Part shown: positions 48,113-58,341 of the stretch, piece after piece
Layout: every line of letters begins with the position of its first letter
Position numbering within the stretch: the first letter of the stretch is position 1
Source: Pasteurellaceae bacterium Orientalotternb1
GTDB lineage: Bacteria > Pseudomonadota > Gammaproteobacteria > Enterobacterales > Pasteurellaceae
Reading direction: 5' to 3'
Length of the DNA: 64,000 bases
NCBI GenBank assembly: GCA_011455275.1
Contig: CP015028.1
Coordinates: forward strand, 966,911 to 1,030,910
Program-made: the position numbers and the translations under genes
The notes under the pieces: model-generated
What the model was told of the DNA's origin: nothing
The model's database searches: none
Seen by the model: only the letters and a program-made list of their open reading frames with translations

Positions 48113-50158
48113 GTGTCCTATCAAGTTCTTGCACGCAAATGGCGACCACAACGGTTTAACCAAGTGGTTGGACAGCAACACGTTTTATCCGCCCTTGAAA
48201 ACGGCTTGAGAGAAAATCGGCTACATCACGCCTATCTTTTCTCGGGGACACGTGGCGTGGGTAAAACATCGATTGCCCGCTTGTTTGCCAAAGGCTTGAA
48301 TTGTGAAATGGGGATTACCGCTGATCCTTGCGGGGAATGTGCGAATTGCAAAGCGATTGAAGAAGGGCGTTTTATTGATTTAATCGAAATCGACGCAGCG
48401 TCCCGCACCAAAGTAGAAGATACCCGAGAGCTGCTTGACAATGTGCAATATAAACCAACGGTTGGGCGTTTTAAGGTTTACCTGATTGATGAAGTGCATA
48501 TGCTTTCTCGCAGCAGCTTTAATGCGTTGCTGAAAACCTTGGAAGAGCCGCCAGAGTATGTCAAATTCCTGCTTGCCACCACCGATCCGCAAAAACTACC
48601 GATCACGATTTTGTCTCGCTGTATGCAATTTCATTTACGTGCATTGGAGCAGTCCCAAATTCGTGATCACCTTGAATTTATTCTCAAACAAGAAAAAATC
48701 CCTTATGAATTGACTGCTTTGGACAAACTTGCCAAAGCGGCACAAGGCAGTATTCGAGATTCGTTAAGCCTTACTGATCAAGCGATTGCAGTCAGCAACG
48801 GCAATATTACCTTGCCGATTGTCAGTGCAATGTTGGGCTTGATTGATGATCATCAGCCTGTCGAATTGGTGCAAGCCCTTGCCCTTGCAGACGGCGAAAA
48901 AGCGATGAAGGTGATTCAATCCGTTGCCGAAAAAGGCGTGGATTGGCAACAAATGTTGAGTGATGTAGCAGAAACCTTGCATAAAATTGCGATGTTGCAA
49001 TTGCTGCCGCATAATGCCCAAGAAGATAGCCCTTTGCACTTTTTGGCTCGCCAGCTGCCACCTGAAGATGTGCAATTTTTCTATCAACTGATGCTCACAG
49101 GCAAAAAAGAGTTACCTTTTGCCCCTGAACAGCGTGTTGGCGTGGAAATGACTATTCTACGTGCTTTGGCGTTTCACCCGAAAAATGCTGATAAGATCAT
49201 CAATCCTACTCAGCCAGCCGTGAGCCAACAGACACAGTCGGCATCAAATTCTATTCAGCAGATCGCCCAGCTACGTGAGCGGTTGAGCCAAAATCAGCCA
49301 ACGCAAACACGCTCTCAAGCTCAACCACAGCCAGGACAAGCGGTCAGATCTGACGAAAAATTTGCAAATCCTGCCGCAAAACCAACCGCTTCGCAGCCTG
49401 TTCAACCAGCGGAAACGCCCGCAAATAACCCAGCGGATGTGTTGACAAAAGCGAATATGGCGTTGAGTGCATTGAACAAGCTCGATGCCGCTTCAACGGG
49501 AGCCGAAAAAAAAAAGCCTGAACCCGTAGCTCCTCCACAAGCGGTGAAAAAAACGCAAAATTTGCAAGAGCGTTTTGCGAAGTTGGGGACACCATCAACG
49601 AATCAGCCACCAGCAAAAAAACAAAATGAGCCAGCAAAAAAAGACGAAGACTACCGCTGGACGTGGCTCAACCCTGAATTAGAAACCCAAGACGAAGCTC
49701 CGAAACCGTCTGACATCAAATTAGCGATCTTACAAGAACGTACCCCAGAATTAGTCAAAAAAACCATCGAATTGGCGTGTGAGCAAGATGAATGGAGCAA
49801 TATCGTTGGAAGGTTACAGCTCGGCGGGCTCACACGCCAAGTCGCCTTAAACAGCTATCTCGCCATCCGCCAAGAGAATGAATTGCAACTTGTGTTGAAG
49901 CCCTCAATGGCACATTTGCAAAACCATGAAACCTTACAATTTCTGGGTGAAGCACTAACCAAACTCGGCTTGCAGTACCAATTAACTCTAGGCGAAAGTA
50001 ACGAACACAAAACCCCGCTCGAAATCCGCCGCCAAATTTTTGAAAATCTCACATTAGATGCCAAAAATGCCCTATTTGCCGATGAAAAACTACAGCTGCT
50101 ACGTGATGCGTTCGATGCCGAAATTGATGAAGCAACGGTAAGGGCTGTGGCGGATTAA
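48113..50158 (+). CDS. dnaX: DNA polymerase III tau subunit (gamma by -1 frameshift)
   Basis: 681 residues, GTG start (MSYQVLARKWRPQRFNQVVGQ). Walker A SGTRGVGKTSIAR near 45, four zinc Cys (NCEMGITADPCGECANC), DEVHMLS Walker B, SRC sensor. After about residue 370 comes a flexible linker, then the tau-specific domain (from about 505). At codons 465-468 an A10 run (49506-49515) is followed in the -1 frame by GCC TGA, so slippage would give a 469-residue gamma. A USS codes QAVRSDEKFAN (409-419) in the linker. Clamp-loader ATPase and replisome organiser. Confidence 0.96.
   Translation: MSYQVLARKWRPQRFNQVVGQQHVLSALENGLRENRLHHAYLFSGTRGVGKTSIARLFAKGLNCEMGITADPCGECANCKAIEEGRFIDLIEIDAASRTKVEDTRELLDNVQYKPTVGRFKVYLIDEVHMLSRSSFNALLKTLEEPPEYVKFLLATTDPQKLPITILSRCMQFHLRALEQSQIRDHLEFILKQEKIPYELTALDKLAKAAQGSIRDSLSLTDQAIAVSNGNITLPIVSAMLGLIDDHQPVELVQALALADGEKAMKVIQSVAEKGVDWQQMLSDVAETLHKIAMLQLLPHNAQEDSPLHFLARQLPPEDVQFFYQLMLTGKKELPFAPEQRVGVEMTILRALAFHPKNADKIINPTQPAVSQQTQSASNSIQQIAQLRERLSQNQPTQTRSQAQPQPGQAVRSDEKFANPAAKPTASQPVQPAETPANNPADVLTKANMALSALNKLDAASTGAEKKKPEPVAPPQAVKKTQNLQERFAKLGTPSTNQPPAKKQNEPAKKDEDYRWTWLNPELETQDEAPKPSDIKLAILQERTPELVKKTIELACEQDEWSNIVGRLQLGGLTRQVALNSYLAIRQENELQLVLKPSMAHLQNHETLQFLGEALTKLGLQYQLTLGESNEHKTPLEIRRQIFENLTLDAKNALFADEKLQLLRDAFDAEIDEATVRAVAD
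49496..49521 (+). promoter_or_regulatory. Programmed frameshift site in dnaX
   Basis: A10 tract at 49506-49515 read as GAA AAA AAA AAG; a -1 slip on A AAA AAG gives GCC then TGA (49519-49521). A GGGAG Shine-Dalgarno-like motif lies just upstream (about 49498-49502), as in E. coli dnaX. Transcriptional slippage on A10 is an alternative mechanism with the same outcome. Confidence 0.72.
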
Positions 50159-50168
50159 AGAATAAATT

Positions 50169-50193
50169 CCCTTCTCCATTTATGGGGGAGGGG
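50169..50193 (+). promoter_or_regulatory. Hairpin that contains the yadG Shine-Dalgarno
   Basis: CCCTTCTCC (50169-50177) pairs with GGGGAGGGG (50185-50193), 7-base loop. The 3' arm is the only good RBS for the GTG start at 50201; no T run follows, so it is not an obvious terminator. Confidence 0.4.
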
Positions 50194-50200
50194 AAATATT

Positions 50201-51124
50201 GTGGAAGATAAGAAAAATATGAAAGCCCTGGAAATCAAAAACTTAGTAAAACAATATCACACTGGTGTGCAGGCCTTGAGGGGGATTGATCTGACCGTTG
50301 AGCAGGGGGATTTTTACGCATTGCTTGGACATAACGGGGCGGGAAAATCGACCACGATCGGCATTATCAGCTCGTTGGTGAATAAAACGAGCGGATCGGT
50401 GAAGGTGTTTGGTTACGATCTAGATACGCAAAAAATTCAATTAAAACAACAAATTGGCTTAGTACCGCAAGAGTTTAATTTCAATCAATTTGAAAAAGTG
50501 ATCGATATTTTGCTCAACCAAGCGGGGTTTTATGGCATTGATCGCACATTGGCGTTGGAGCGGGCACAATACTGGCTACGTAAGTTGGAATTGTGGGATA
50601 AACGTGATGCTTTGACCCGTGAACTGTCAGGTGGAATGAAACGGCGGGTGATGATCGCTCGTGCGTTAATGCATAGCCCGAAATTATTGATTTTGGACGA
50701 GCCAACGGCTGGGGTGGATATTGAACTTCGCCGCAGCCTTTGGGATTTCTTACGTGAGCTTAATCAACAAGGCACAACCATTATTTTAACCACGCACTAT
50801 CTGGAAGAAGCAGAAACGTTGTGCCGTAATATCGGTATTATTCAGCAGGGGCAGCTGATTGAAAATACCTCAATCAAAGCGTTACTTGCCAAGCTTGAGA
50901 CAGAAACCTTTTTGTTAGATTTGGCGGAAAATCGACCGCTTGTTATCGAAAATTATCCATTCAAATGGCTTGATGAAACCACATTGGAAGTGGAAGTCAA
51001 ACGCCAACAAGGGCTGAATAATTTGTTTCAGCAGCTTACTGCCCAACAGATCGAAGTGTTAAGTTTACGTAACAAATCGAACCGTTTAGAAGAACTATTT
51101 ATGCGATATAAGGAAAGTAAATGA
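50201..51124 (+). CDS. yadG: ABC transporter ATP-binding protein, YadG-like
   Basis: 307 residues from GTG 50201 (good RBS), or 301 from ATG 50219, which aligns better with E. coli YadG. Walker A GHNGAGKST, signature LSGGMKRR, Walker B LLILDEPTAGVD, H-loop TTHYLEEAE. Close to YadG through IGIISSLVNKTSGSVKVFGYDL. Forms an ABC-2 exporter with the next gene (4-base overlap ATGA). Substrate unknown. Confidence 0.92.
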   Translation: MEDKKNMKALEIKNLVKQYHTGVQALRGIDLTVEQGDFYALLGHNGAGKSTTIGIISSLVNKTSGSVKVFGYDLDTQKIQLKQQIGLVPQEFNFNQFEKVIDILLNQAGFYGIDRTLALERAQYWLRKLELWDKRDALTRELSGGMKRRVMIARALMHSPKLLILDEPTAGVDIELRRSLWDFLRELNQQGTTIILTTHYLEEAETLCRNIGIIQQGQLIENTSIKALLAKLETETFLLDLAENRPLVIENYPFKWLDETTLEVEVKRQQGLNNLFQQLTAQQIEVLSLRNKSNRLEELFMRYKESK

Positions 51125-51876
51125 TCGGTTTTTACACATTAGCGATAAAAGAAACCAAACGTGTGCTACGCATTTGGCGACAAACTTTAGTGCCGCCAAT
51201 TATCACGACAACGCTTTATTTCCTGATTTTCGGCACACTGATTGGCAAACGCATTGGCGAAATGAACGGCGTGAGTTATATGCAGTTTATCGCTCCAGGA
51301 CTGATTATGATGTCGGCGATTACCGCCGCTTATACCAATACTGCGTCGTCTTTTTTCTTGAGCAAATTCGTGCGTAATATCGAAGAATTGCTCGTCTCGC
51401 CGCTCTCAACCCATACGATTATTTGGGGATATGTGGCGGGCAGTATAATGCGTGGAATATTTGTTGGCTTACTAGTTACTGCTGTGACACTTTGTTTTAT
51501 GTCATTTAATATTCATTCGTGGAGTATGATTATTTTAACGATGTTGATGACCACAATTGCTTTTGCATTAGGCGGTTTGATCAACGCCGTTTTTGCCAAT
51601 ACTTTTGACGATATTGGCATTATCCCCACTTTTGTACTCACCCCGCTGACTTACCTTGGCGGCGTGTTTTATTCGATCAATCTCTTGCCTGAATTTTGGC
51701 AGGGCGTATCACAATTCAACCCGATTGTGTATATGATCAGCGGCTTCCGCTACGGCTTTCTCGGTATCAGCGATGTGTCGATTTACTACACCTTTGGTGT
51801 GCTAGGATCGCTAATCATCGTGCTTTATTCATGGGCGTATTATTTGATCGAAAAAGGTGTAGGATTACGTTCATAA
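51121..51876 (+). CDS. yadH: ABC-2 type permease, YadH-like
   Basis: 251 residues, six hydrophobic segments. IGFYTLAIKETKRVLRIWRQTLVPPIITTTLYFLIFGTLIG and GGVFYSINLLPEFWQ are typical of ABC-2 permeases (YadH). Membrane partner of the preceding ATPase. Followed by a USS (ACCGCTTGT near 51900) and convergent modE. Confidence 0.92.
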   Translation: MIGFYTLAIKETKRVLRIWRQTLVPPIITTTLYFLIFGTLIGKRIGEMNGVSYMQFIAPGLIMMSAITAAYTNTASSFFLSKFVRNIEELLVSPLSTHTIIWGYVAGSIMRGIFVGLLVTAVTLCFMSFNIHSWSMIILTMLMTTIAFALGGLINAVFANTFDDIGIIPTFVLTPLTYLGGVFYSINLLPEFWQGVSQFNPIVYMISGFRYGFLGISDVSIYYTFGVLGSLIIVLYSWAYYLIEKGVGLRS

Positions 51877-51933
51877 TTGCAAAACTTTAGGCGGAACTGA
51901 CCGCTTGTAGTTCCAAGAACGAAATTCTTCGGG

Positions 51934-52701
51934 CTATAATGCCAACAACACAACCTGCTCAGGGTCGATACTTACCCAAATTTTCTCGCCTACGACTAAT
52001 GGCATTTCATTATGGGCAGTAGCGAAACATTCCACCTTCCCTGCTTGTAATGCCACTTCATTTGTGTCCCTTTTTTGAATGATTTCACGGACTTCTGCCA
52101 TAAAACGGTTTGGCAGATTGGGTTCTTGAGTATGCAATTTTAGCCACGGGGCTTTGATCATCAACATTACTTCTTTGCCTTCAGCTAATTGCAACCGCAA
52201 ACGGCTTGATTCGGTGATACAAGCGGTCAGATTCTCGGGGAAATTTGCAATTTCGATCATCACATCACAATGTAAGCCTTTGTCACCAAGGCGTTTTACT
52301 TTACCGAAAAACTGATTTCGGGCACTACTTTGTGGGGAAAATTTTGCGGTGGCGGAGAGGAGATTATCGAGCGGAATTTGCTCATCTTGCAAAATTTCAA
52401 ATGCTTTTTCTTGGGTTTTTTCTAATAAATCATAGAGTTGCAGCAGTCGCTCGGCATAATGTGTTAGCTGTGTTCCACCGCCATTTTTCCCGCCTGCGTT
52501 ACGTTCTAATAGCGGTTTCGGGCTGATGGCATTCATCGCTTCCAAATGATCCCACGCACTTTTATAACTGACATTGGCATTTTTTGCGGCTTGGTTGATT
52601 GAACCACTTTGGCGGATTTCTTTAAGTAGCCGTACCCGTTTAGGATCGACAAAAAGTTGTTGCTGTAACTTAATCGTTAGCAAAATTTCAGTTTGTTGCA
52701 T
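51934..52701 (-). CDS. modE: Molybdate-dependent regulator ModE
   Basis: 255 residues. N-terminal winged helix (VDPKRVRLLKEIRQSGSINQAAKNANVSYKSAWDHLEAMN) and two Mop-type molybdate-binding domains (about 125-190 with ARNQFFGKV, and 195-255). Represses modABC when molybdate is bound. Divergent from modA. A USS is coded in frame (near 52222). Confidence 0.94.
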   Translation of the reverse strand: MQQTEILLTIKLQQQLFVDPKRVRLLKEIRQSGSINQAAKNANVSYKSAWDHLEAMNAISPKPLLERNAGGKNGGGTQLTHYAERLLQLYDLLEKTQEKAFEILQDEQIPLDNLLSATAKFSPQSSARNQFFGKVKRLGDKGLHCDVMIEIANFPENLTACITESSRLRLQLAEGKEVMLMIKAPWLKLHTQEPNLPNRFMAEVREIIQKRDTNEVALQAGKVECFATAHNEMPLVVGEKIWVSIDPEQVVLLAL

Positions 52702-52739
52702 TGTTCACCCCACATTTTTGCGGATATTCTAAAAGCATA

Positions 52740-52777
52740 CTCGCTTTTTATCATTATATAATTTATTATACATCGAA
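52740..52777 (+). promoter_or_regulatory. Candidate ModE operator
   Basis: TCG at 52741 and CGA at 52774-52776 bound an AT-rich imperfect dyad with ATTATATAAT in its middle, recalling the ModE pattern of CG-containing ends with TATA-rich arms. It lies midway between modE and modA, the expected place. Match is loose. Confidence 0.38.
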
Positions 52778-52803
52778 TTTTTTAACCATTCTGGAGGGTA
52801 ACA

Positions 52804-53562
52804 ATGAACAAGACCTTATTAAAATTAGCTTTAACTGCCGCATTTGGCTTGGTTTCAACCGTCGCATTGGCGGAAAACATCACCGTTTTCGCTGCTGCTT
52901 CAATGACCAATGTTTTACAACAAATCGGTGATGAGTACAAAAAACAGCATCCTGAAGACACATTAACCTTCTCTTTTGCAGGCTCTTCAACGTTGGCAAA
53001 GCAGATCGAACAAGATGCACCAGCGGATTTATTTGTTTCTGCTGACCAAAAATGGATGGATTATGTAGCAGAAAAGCAGCCCCAAAAAACCAAAAATATC
53101 AAAGTATTAGCTGAAAATGCGTTAGTCTTGATTGCCCCAAGTTCAAGTACGTTGAAAGTGGCTACGGTGAAAGATATCAACTTTAAATCTGTGATTGGTG
53201 ATAGTTACTTAGCCGTGGGCGATGACAATGTGCCAGTGGGGCGTTATGCGAAAAAAGCGTTAGAAAATTTAGGATTATGGGCAGATGTGGAAAACCGCTT
53301 ATCAAAAGCAAAAGATGTGCGTGCAGTGCTTGCCTATATTGAACGTGGTGAATTGCCGTTGGGCATTGTTTATTCAACGGATGCCAAAATCAGCGATAAA
53401 GTGAAAATGGTGGCAGAGTTCCCGCAAGAAAGCTACGGTAAAGTGGTGTATCCTGCAGCAACTTTGAGCGAAAAAGCCGAAGCAAAACGTTTCCTTGATT
53501 ACCTTTCAAGCCCAGCTGCTCAAATGGCATTTGAAAAAGCGGGCTTTAAACTTGTAAAATAG
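52804..53562 (+). CDS. modA: Molybdate-binding periplasmic protein
   Basis: 252 residues. Signal peptide to ALA (residue 23), then ENITVFAAASMTNVLQQIGDEYKK with the oxyanion-binding SS in FSFAGSSTLAKQIEQDAPADLFVSAD. Captures molybdate (or tungstate) for ModBC. RBS GGAGGGTAAC. modB is separated by repeat element B. Confidence 0.95.
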   Translation: MNKTLLKLALTAAFGLVSTVALAENITVFAAASMTNVLQQIGDEYKKQHPEDTLTFSFAGSSTLAKQIEQDAPADLFVSADQKWMDYVAEKQPQKTKNIKVLAENALVLIAPSSSTLKVATVKDINFKSVIGDSYLAVGDDNVPVGRYAKKALENLGLWADVENRLSKAKDVRAVLAYIERGELPLGIVYSTDAKISDKVKMVAEFPQESYGKVVYPAATLSEKAEAKRFLDYLSSPAAQMAFEKAGFKLVK

Positions 53563-53572
53563 TTGTCACTAA

Positions 53573-53636
53573 GTAGAGTGGGTCTTGACCCACCATTTCA
53601 TTTTAATCATTTTGGTGGGGCAAGCCCCCACTCTGC
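53573..53636. repeat. Dispersed palindrome B, copy 4
   Basis: GTAGAGTGGGTCTTGACCCACC and GGTGGGGCAAGCCCCCACTCTGC with a short AT-rich centre. It takes up the whole modA-modB gap; modB ATG lies 5 bases after it. Confidence 0.82.
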
Positions 53637-53640
53637 TATT

Positions 53641-54327
53641 ATGTTTTTTTCCTTTACTCCCCAAGAACTTAATGCCATTTTTCTTAGCCTGAAAATTGCA
53701 TCGGTCTCCATTTTATTTGCCTTGCCTTTTGCGATTGCGGTGGCGTGGCTGCTTGCTCGTAAAAATTTCTGGGGCAAAAATTTGCTCAACGGCGTTATTC
53801 ACCTACCGCTTGTGTTGCCACCCGTGGTTATCGGTTATCTTTTGTTGGTGCTAATGGCAAAAAAAGGGGCAATCGGGCAGTGGTTATGGCAATGGTTTGG
53901 CGTTTCGTTTAGTTTTTCGTGGCGTGGGGCGGTGTTGGCGTCAATGGTGATGGCGTTTCCGCTAATGGTACGGGCAATTCGGCTCTCCTTTGAAGCCATT
54001 GATCCGAAACTTGAACAAGCCGCCCGCACATTAGGTGCAAGCCCGCTGAAAGTCTTTTTCACGTTGAATTTACCCCTTTCTTTTGTTGGCATTGTGTCGG
54101 GAGCGGTATTGGGTTTTGCTCGCTCCCTCGGCGAATTTGGGGCGACTATTACCTTTGTGTCAAATATCCCGAACGAAACTCAAACCATTCCCGCTGCACT
54201 TTACACTTTCATTGAAACCCCCGATGGTGAGCTAGCTGCCGCTCGGCTTTGCTTGGTGGCGATTGTGATTTCATTGATTGCCTTGTTCTGTTCCGAATGG
54301 TTGGCACAAAAACAGAAAAAAATATAA
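53641..54327 (+). CDS. modB: Molybdate ABC permease
   Basis: 228 residues from ATG 53641 (MFFSFTPQELNAIFLSLKIASVSILF). An in-frame upstream extension to 53563 is merely translated repeat B. About five membrane spans; the permease EAA loop is EAARTLGASPLKVFFTLNLPLS (here QAARTLGASPLKVFF). No clear RBS separate from the repeat, so translation may be affected by it. Confidence 0.93.
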   Translation: MFFSFTPQELNAIFLSLKIASVSILFALPFAIAVAWLLARKNFWGKNLLNGVIHLPLVLPPVVIGYLLLVLMAKKGAIGQWLWQWFGVSFSFSWRGAVLASMVMAFPLMVRAIRLSFEAIDPKLEQAARTLGASPLKVFFTLNLPLSFVGIVSGAVLGFARSLGEFGATITFVSNIPNETQTIPAALYTFIETPDGELAAARLCLVAIVISLIALFCSEWLAQKQKKI

Positions 54328-54337
54328 GTAGGTGAAA

Positions 54338-55393
54338 ATGTTACAAATTTCGGTACAACAGCAGCTTGGTGACTTGCATTTAGCCGTGGATGTCGAGATT
54401 GCGAATCAAGGTGTGACGGCAGTTTTTGGTAAGTCGGGAGCGGGGAAGTCAAGTTTAATTAATTTAGTTGCAGGGCTTTCTACTGCTCAAATGGGGAGAA
54501 TTTTACTCAATCAAAGAGTGTTATTCGACAGCCAGCACTGCATCAATTTGCCGCCTGAAAAACGCAAAGTGGGCTATGTGTTCCAGGAACCTCGCCTATT
54601 TCCCCATTATCGTGTCGAAAAAAATCTCAACTATGGCTGCAAGCGGTCAGATCCTGCCCATTTTTTGCAACTTGTTGAACTGCTTGGCATTGGGCATCTG
54701 CTTGAACGTTTCCCGAATAGTCTGTCGGGCGGGGAAAAACAGCGGGTGGCAATAGGGCGGGCATTGTTATCTGAACCCGATATTTTATTGATGGACGAAC
54801 CCTTGTCCGCTCTTGATCTTCCCCGTAAGAAAGAGCTGCTTGATTTTCTCAGCCAGCTGGCGAAAAACGTGCAGATCCCAATTTTGTATGTCAGCCACAG
54901 CCTTGATGAAGTGGTACGCTTGGCGGATAGACTATTGTTGCTCGAAAACGGTAAAGTGGCGGCGTTTGATCGAGTACAAACGGTCTGGAATAGCCCCGCA
55001 TTTGTCGATTGGCAGCCCGATTCACAGCAGGTCAGCCTACTTGAATTACCGATTGTTGCCGAGCAGCCTGATTATCAAATGTTAGCATTAGGCATTGGCG
55101 AACAGCGGATTTGGATCAACCAACAGCCCTGTTATCAATTGGGTGATCGCCTGCGGATCACCATCGCCAGCCGAGATGTGTCGCTAACCAAAACCAAGCC
55201 AGAACAAACATCAATCCGCAATATTTTGCACGGTACTATTTGCAAAATTTCCCGCAAATCTGACCGCTTGGATGTTGCCATTCAAGTTGCTGACCAGCAA
55301 ATCTGGGCGAGTATTAGCCCTTGGTCTTTCGATGAACTGCAATTTGCTGTCGGTCAGCCGATTTATCTGCAAATTAAAAGCGTATCGATTTAG
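54338..55393 (+). CDS. modC: Molybdate ABC ATP-binding protein
   Basis: 351 residues from ATG 54338 (an in-frame GTG is 6 bases upstream). Walker A FGKSGAGKSSL, signature SLSGGEKQRVAIGRAL, Walker B LLMDEPLSALD, and a C-terminal Mop-type domain. Two USS are coded in frame (near 54640 CKRSDPAHFLQ and near 55260 CKISRKSDRL). Energises molybdate uptake. Confidence 0.95.
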   Translation: MLQISVQQQLGDLHLAVDVEIANQGVTAVFGKSGAGKSSLINLVAGLSTAQMGRILLNQRVLFDSQHCINLPPEKRKVGYVFQEPRLFPHYRVEKNLNYGCKRSDPAHFLQLVELLGIGHLLERFPNSLSGGEKQRVAIGRALLSEPDILLMDEPLSALDLPRKKELLDFLSQLAKNVQIPILYVSHSLDEVVRLADRLLLLENGKVAAFDRVQTVWNSPAFVDWQPDSQQVSLLELPIVAEQPDYQMLALGIGEQRIWINQQPCYQLGDRLRITIASRDVSLTKTKPEQTSIRNILHGTICKISRKSDRLDVAIQVADQQIWASISPWSFDELQFAVGQPIYLQIKSVSI

Positions 55394-55422
55394 CTGATTT
55401 TTTCAGCGAGCGATCAACAAAC

Positions 55423-55455
55423 AAGGCAGAAAGATAGCTTTTCCTGCCTTTTCTC
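55423..55455 (+). terminator. Terminator after modC
   Basis: AAGGCAG (55423-55429) / CTGCCTT (55444-55450) with AAAG/CTTT extending the stem, then TTCT. Confidence 0.6.
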
Positions 55456-55504
55456 GTTATAATTCTGCCTGTTTTTCATTTCTTAAATGCTCTTCGCATT
55501 CCAC

Positions 55505-55581
55505 TCCCCCTTAGCTCAGTCGGTTAGAGCAGGCGACTCATAATCGCTTGGTCGCTGGTTCAAGTCCGGCAGGGGGGACCA
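55505..55581 (+). tRNA. tRNA-Ile2 (CAU, lysidine-modified)
   Basis: 77 nt with CCA. Anticodon CAT at 55539-55541. The body AGCAGGCGACTCATAATCGC followed by TTGGTCGCTGGTTC matches E. coli tRNA-Ile2 nearly base for base, not tRNA-Met, so the anticodon C should be converted to lysidine by TilS to read AUA. The acceptor TCCCCCT pairs with AGGGGGG, leaving a U1-G72 pair. Confidence 0.92.
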
Positions 55582-55715
55582 TCTAGCCTTTCATAACTTA
55601 TCTCAAAACCCTTGATACACATAGCTTTATCGCCTTTTTTATCCTTTTTGCTTGTCGTTTTTTATCGTCTTAAACCGCAGATCTTAGGAACACAAGTGAT
55701 ATATGATGTTAAAAA

Positions 55716-55731
55716 TTTGATGTAGATCATT
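55716..55731. promoter_or_regulatory. Possible CRP site upstream of gapA
   Basis: TTTGA-N6-TCATT around TGTAGA resembles TGTGA-N6-TCACA; about 65 bases upstream of TATAAT (55795-55800), the likely gapA -10. A weak match. Confidence 0.3.
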
Positions 55732-55870
55732 ACACAAAACGTCTCTATGCTTGTTTGAGTGATTTTCCATTGCCAAAAGAAGGAAAGAGTGTGTTATAAT
55801 TTGATCGCCTTTTTCGTGATATAAGATGTAACGAAAGGAACGAGTTTTGTTTAACTTTAAATATAGGTAA

Positions 55871-56881
<1,011 letters not shown>

Positions 56882-56903
56882 TCTAAATTGATAGATTAAA
56901 TGC

Positions 56904-56933
56904 AAAACGCCACTCAATGAGTGGCGTTTTTTT
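56904..56933 (+). terminator. Terminator after gapA
   Basis: AAAACGCCACTCA / TGAGTGGCGTTTT (56904-56916 and 56918-56930) followed by TTT. Confidence 0.88.
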
Positions 56934-56999
56934 GTGCTTGCACGCGGTTAGATCCGAAGAAAATTTTGCAAATTTTTTGTGGGAACTGACCGCTTGTCG

Positions 57000-58190
57000 T
57001 TAGCATTGTAAGATAGCTTGCTTCGCCAATTCTCTCGCTAATTTGTCGATATGCAACACATCGGTAATTTCTCGAATAGCAATCGGGGCGATGTTTTCGA
57101 CTACGCTACGATTGACTTCCACAATATCGGTAAAGCGAATTTGCTCATTTAAAAAGGCTTCAACGGCAATTTCATTGGCGGCGTTCATTGCGGTGGTGGC
57201 ATATTGCCCCGCAGCGAAGGCATCAATCGCTAATTTTAAATTCGGATAGCGAGCAAAATCAGGTTCGATAAAGGTCAGTTCTTTCAATGTGAAGAAATCA
57301 AGGGGAGCGACACCTGCATTGATACGGTTTGGATAAGCCATTGTGTGGGCGATTGGTGTTCGCATATCAGGGTTGCCCATTTGTGCCAGCACGCTGCCGT
57401 CGATGTAACGCACCATCGAGTGAATGATTGACTGCGGGTGAATGATGATCTCCATTTCGTCCGCAGTAGCATTAAACAGCCAGCGGGCTTCGATATATTC
57501 CAACCCTTTGTTCATCATTGTGGCGGAATCGACCGAAATTTTACGCCCCATTGACCAGTTCGGATGAGCGACCGCTTGAGCGGGCGTAATCGTTGAAAAT
57601 TCATCTAACGGCTTGGTGCGAAACGGACCGCCAGAACCCGTTAAAATAATTTTGCTGATGCCAAGTTCAGCAAGCGGACAAAAACCGATTTGATTTTGTG
57701 CTTCAACAGGCAATGATTGGAAAATCGCATTGTGTTCGCTATCGACAGGTAATAACTTAGCCCCCGATTTTTTGGCTTCATCAATAAATAGCTGACCGCA
57801 AGTAACCAACGATTCTTTATTTGCCAGTAGTACCTGTTTGCCCGCTTTGACTGCAGAAAGCGTTGGTAGTAGCCCCGCCGCCCCAACAATTGCTGCCATC
57901 ACTTGATCGGCTTCGGGGTGAGCCGCTAATTCACAAATCGCTTGCTGACCGCTCACTACTTCCGTTGGCAGATTGAGCGAGCGTAAATTTTCCGCTAATT
58001 GTTGAGCAGCAGTTGCATCTTCTAACGCCGCAAAATGGGGGTGAAAACGTTGGCATTGTTCTGTCATCAACGCCACATTTTTTCCACCAACTAACGCAAA
58101 GGCTTGATATTGTTCAGGATTCTGTTCAATCACCGATAAGGTGCTAGTCCCGATTGAGCCCGTTGAGCCTAAAATCACTAATTTTCTCAT
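57000..58190 (-). CDS. dxr: 1-deoxy-D-xylulose 5-phosphate reductoisomerase
   Basis: 396 residues. NADPH motif [14 protein letters not shown], substrate/metal site [17 protein letters not shown] and [13 protein letters not shown]. Second step of the MEP isoprenoid pathway and fosmidomycin target. A degenerate USS pair (56941-56996) precedes the stop on the gapA side. Confidence 0.97.
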   Translation of the reverse strand: MRKLVILGSTGSIGTSTLSVIEQNPEQYQAFALVGGKNVALMTEQCQRFHPHFAALEDATAAQQLAENLRSLNLPTEVVSGQQAICELAAHPEADQVMAAIVGAAGLLPTLSAVKAGKQVLLANKESLVTCGQLFIDEAKKSGAKLLPVDSEHNAIFQSLPVEAQNQIGFCPLAELGISKIILTGSGGPFRTKPLDEFSTITPAQAVAHPNWSMGRKISVDSATMMNKGLEYIEARWLFNATADEMEIIIHPQSIIHSMVRYIDGSVLAQMGNPDMRTPIAHTMAYPNRINAGVAPLDFFTLKELTFIEPDFARYPNLKLAIDAFAAGQYATTAMNAANEIAVEAFLNEQIRFTDIVEVNRSVVENIAPIAIREITDVLHIDKLARELAKQAILQC

Positions 58191-58341
58191 TGTATTCCTT
58201 TATTTCATGATGAAATTGTTTGAAGTATATCATTTTTGGGTAGCGAGACGGCATTTTAGTTGTTAATTTGCTGTGAAGATTGGTATATGAGTCACTTTCT
58301 GTTATGCTTAATTTACATAAAGTTATTTAAAGGAAGTTAAT

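Noticed and set aside
53563-53640. N-terminal extension of modB
   Set aside because: The extra 26 residues are translated repeat B and do not belong to the permease family.
55505-55581. tRNA-Met(CAU)
   Set aside because: The body matches tRNA-Ile2 rather than elongator or initiator Met tRNA.
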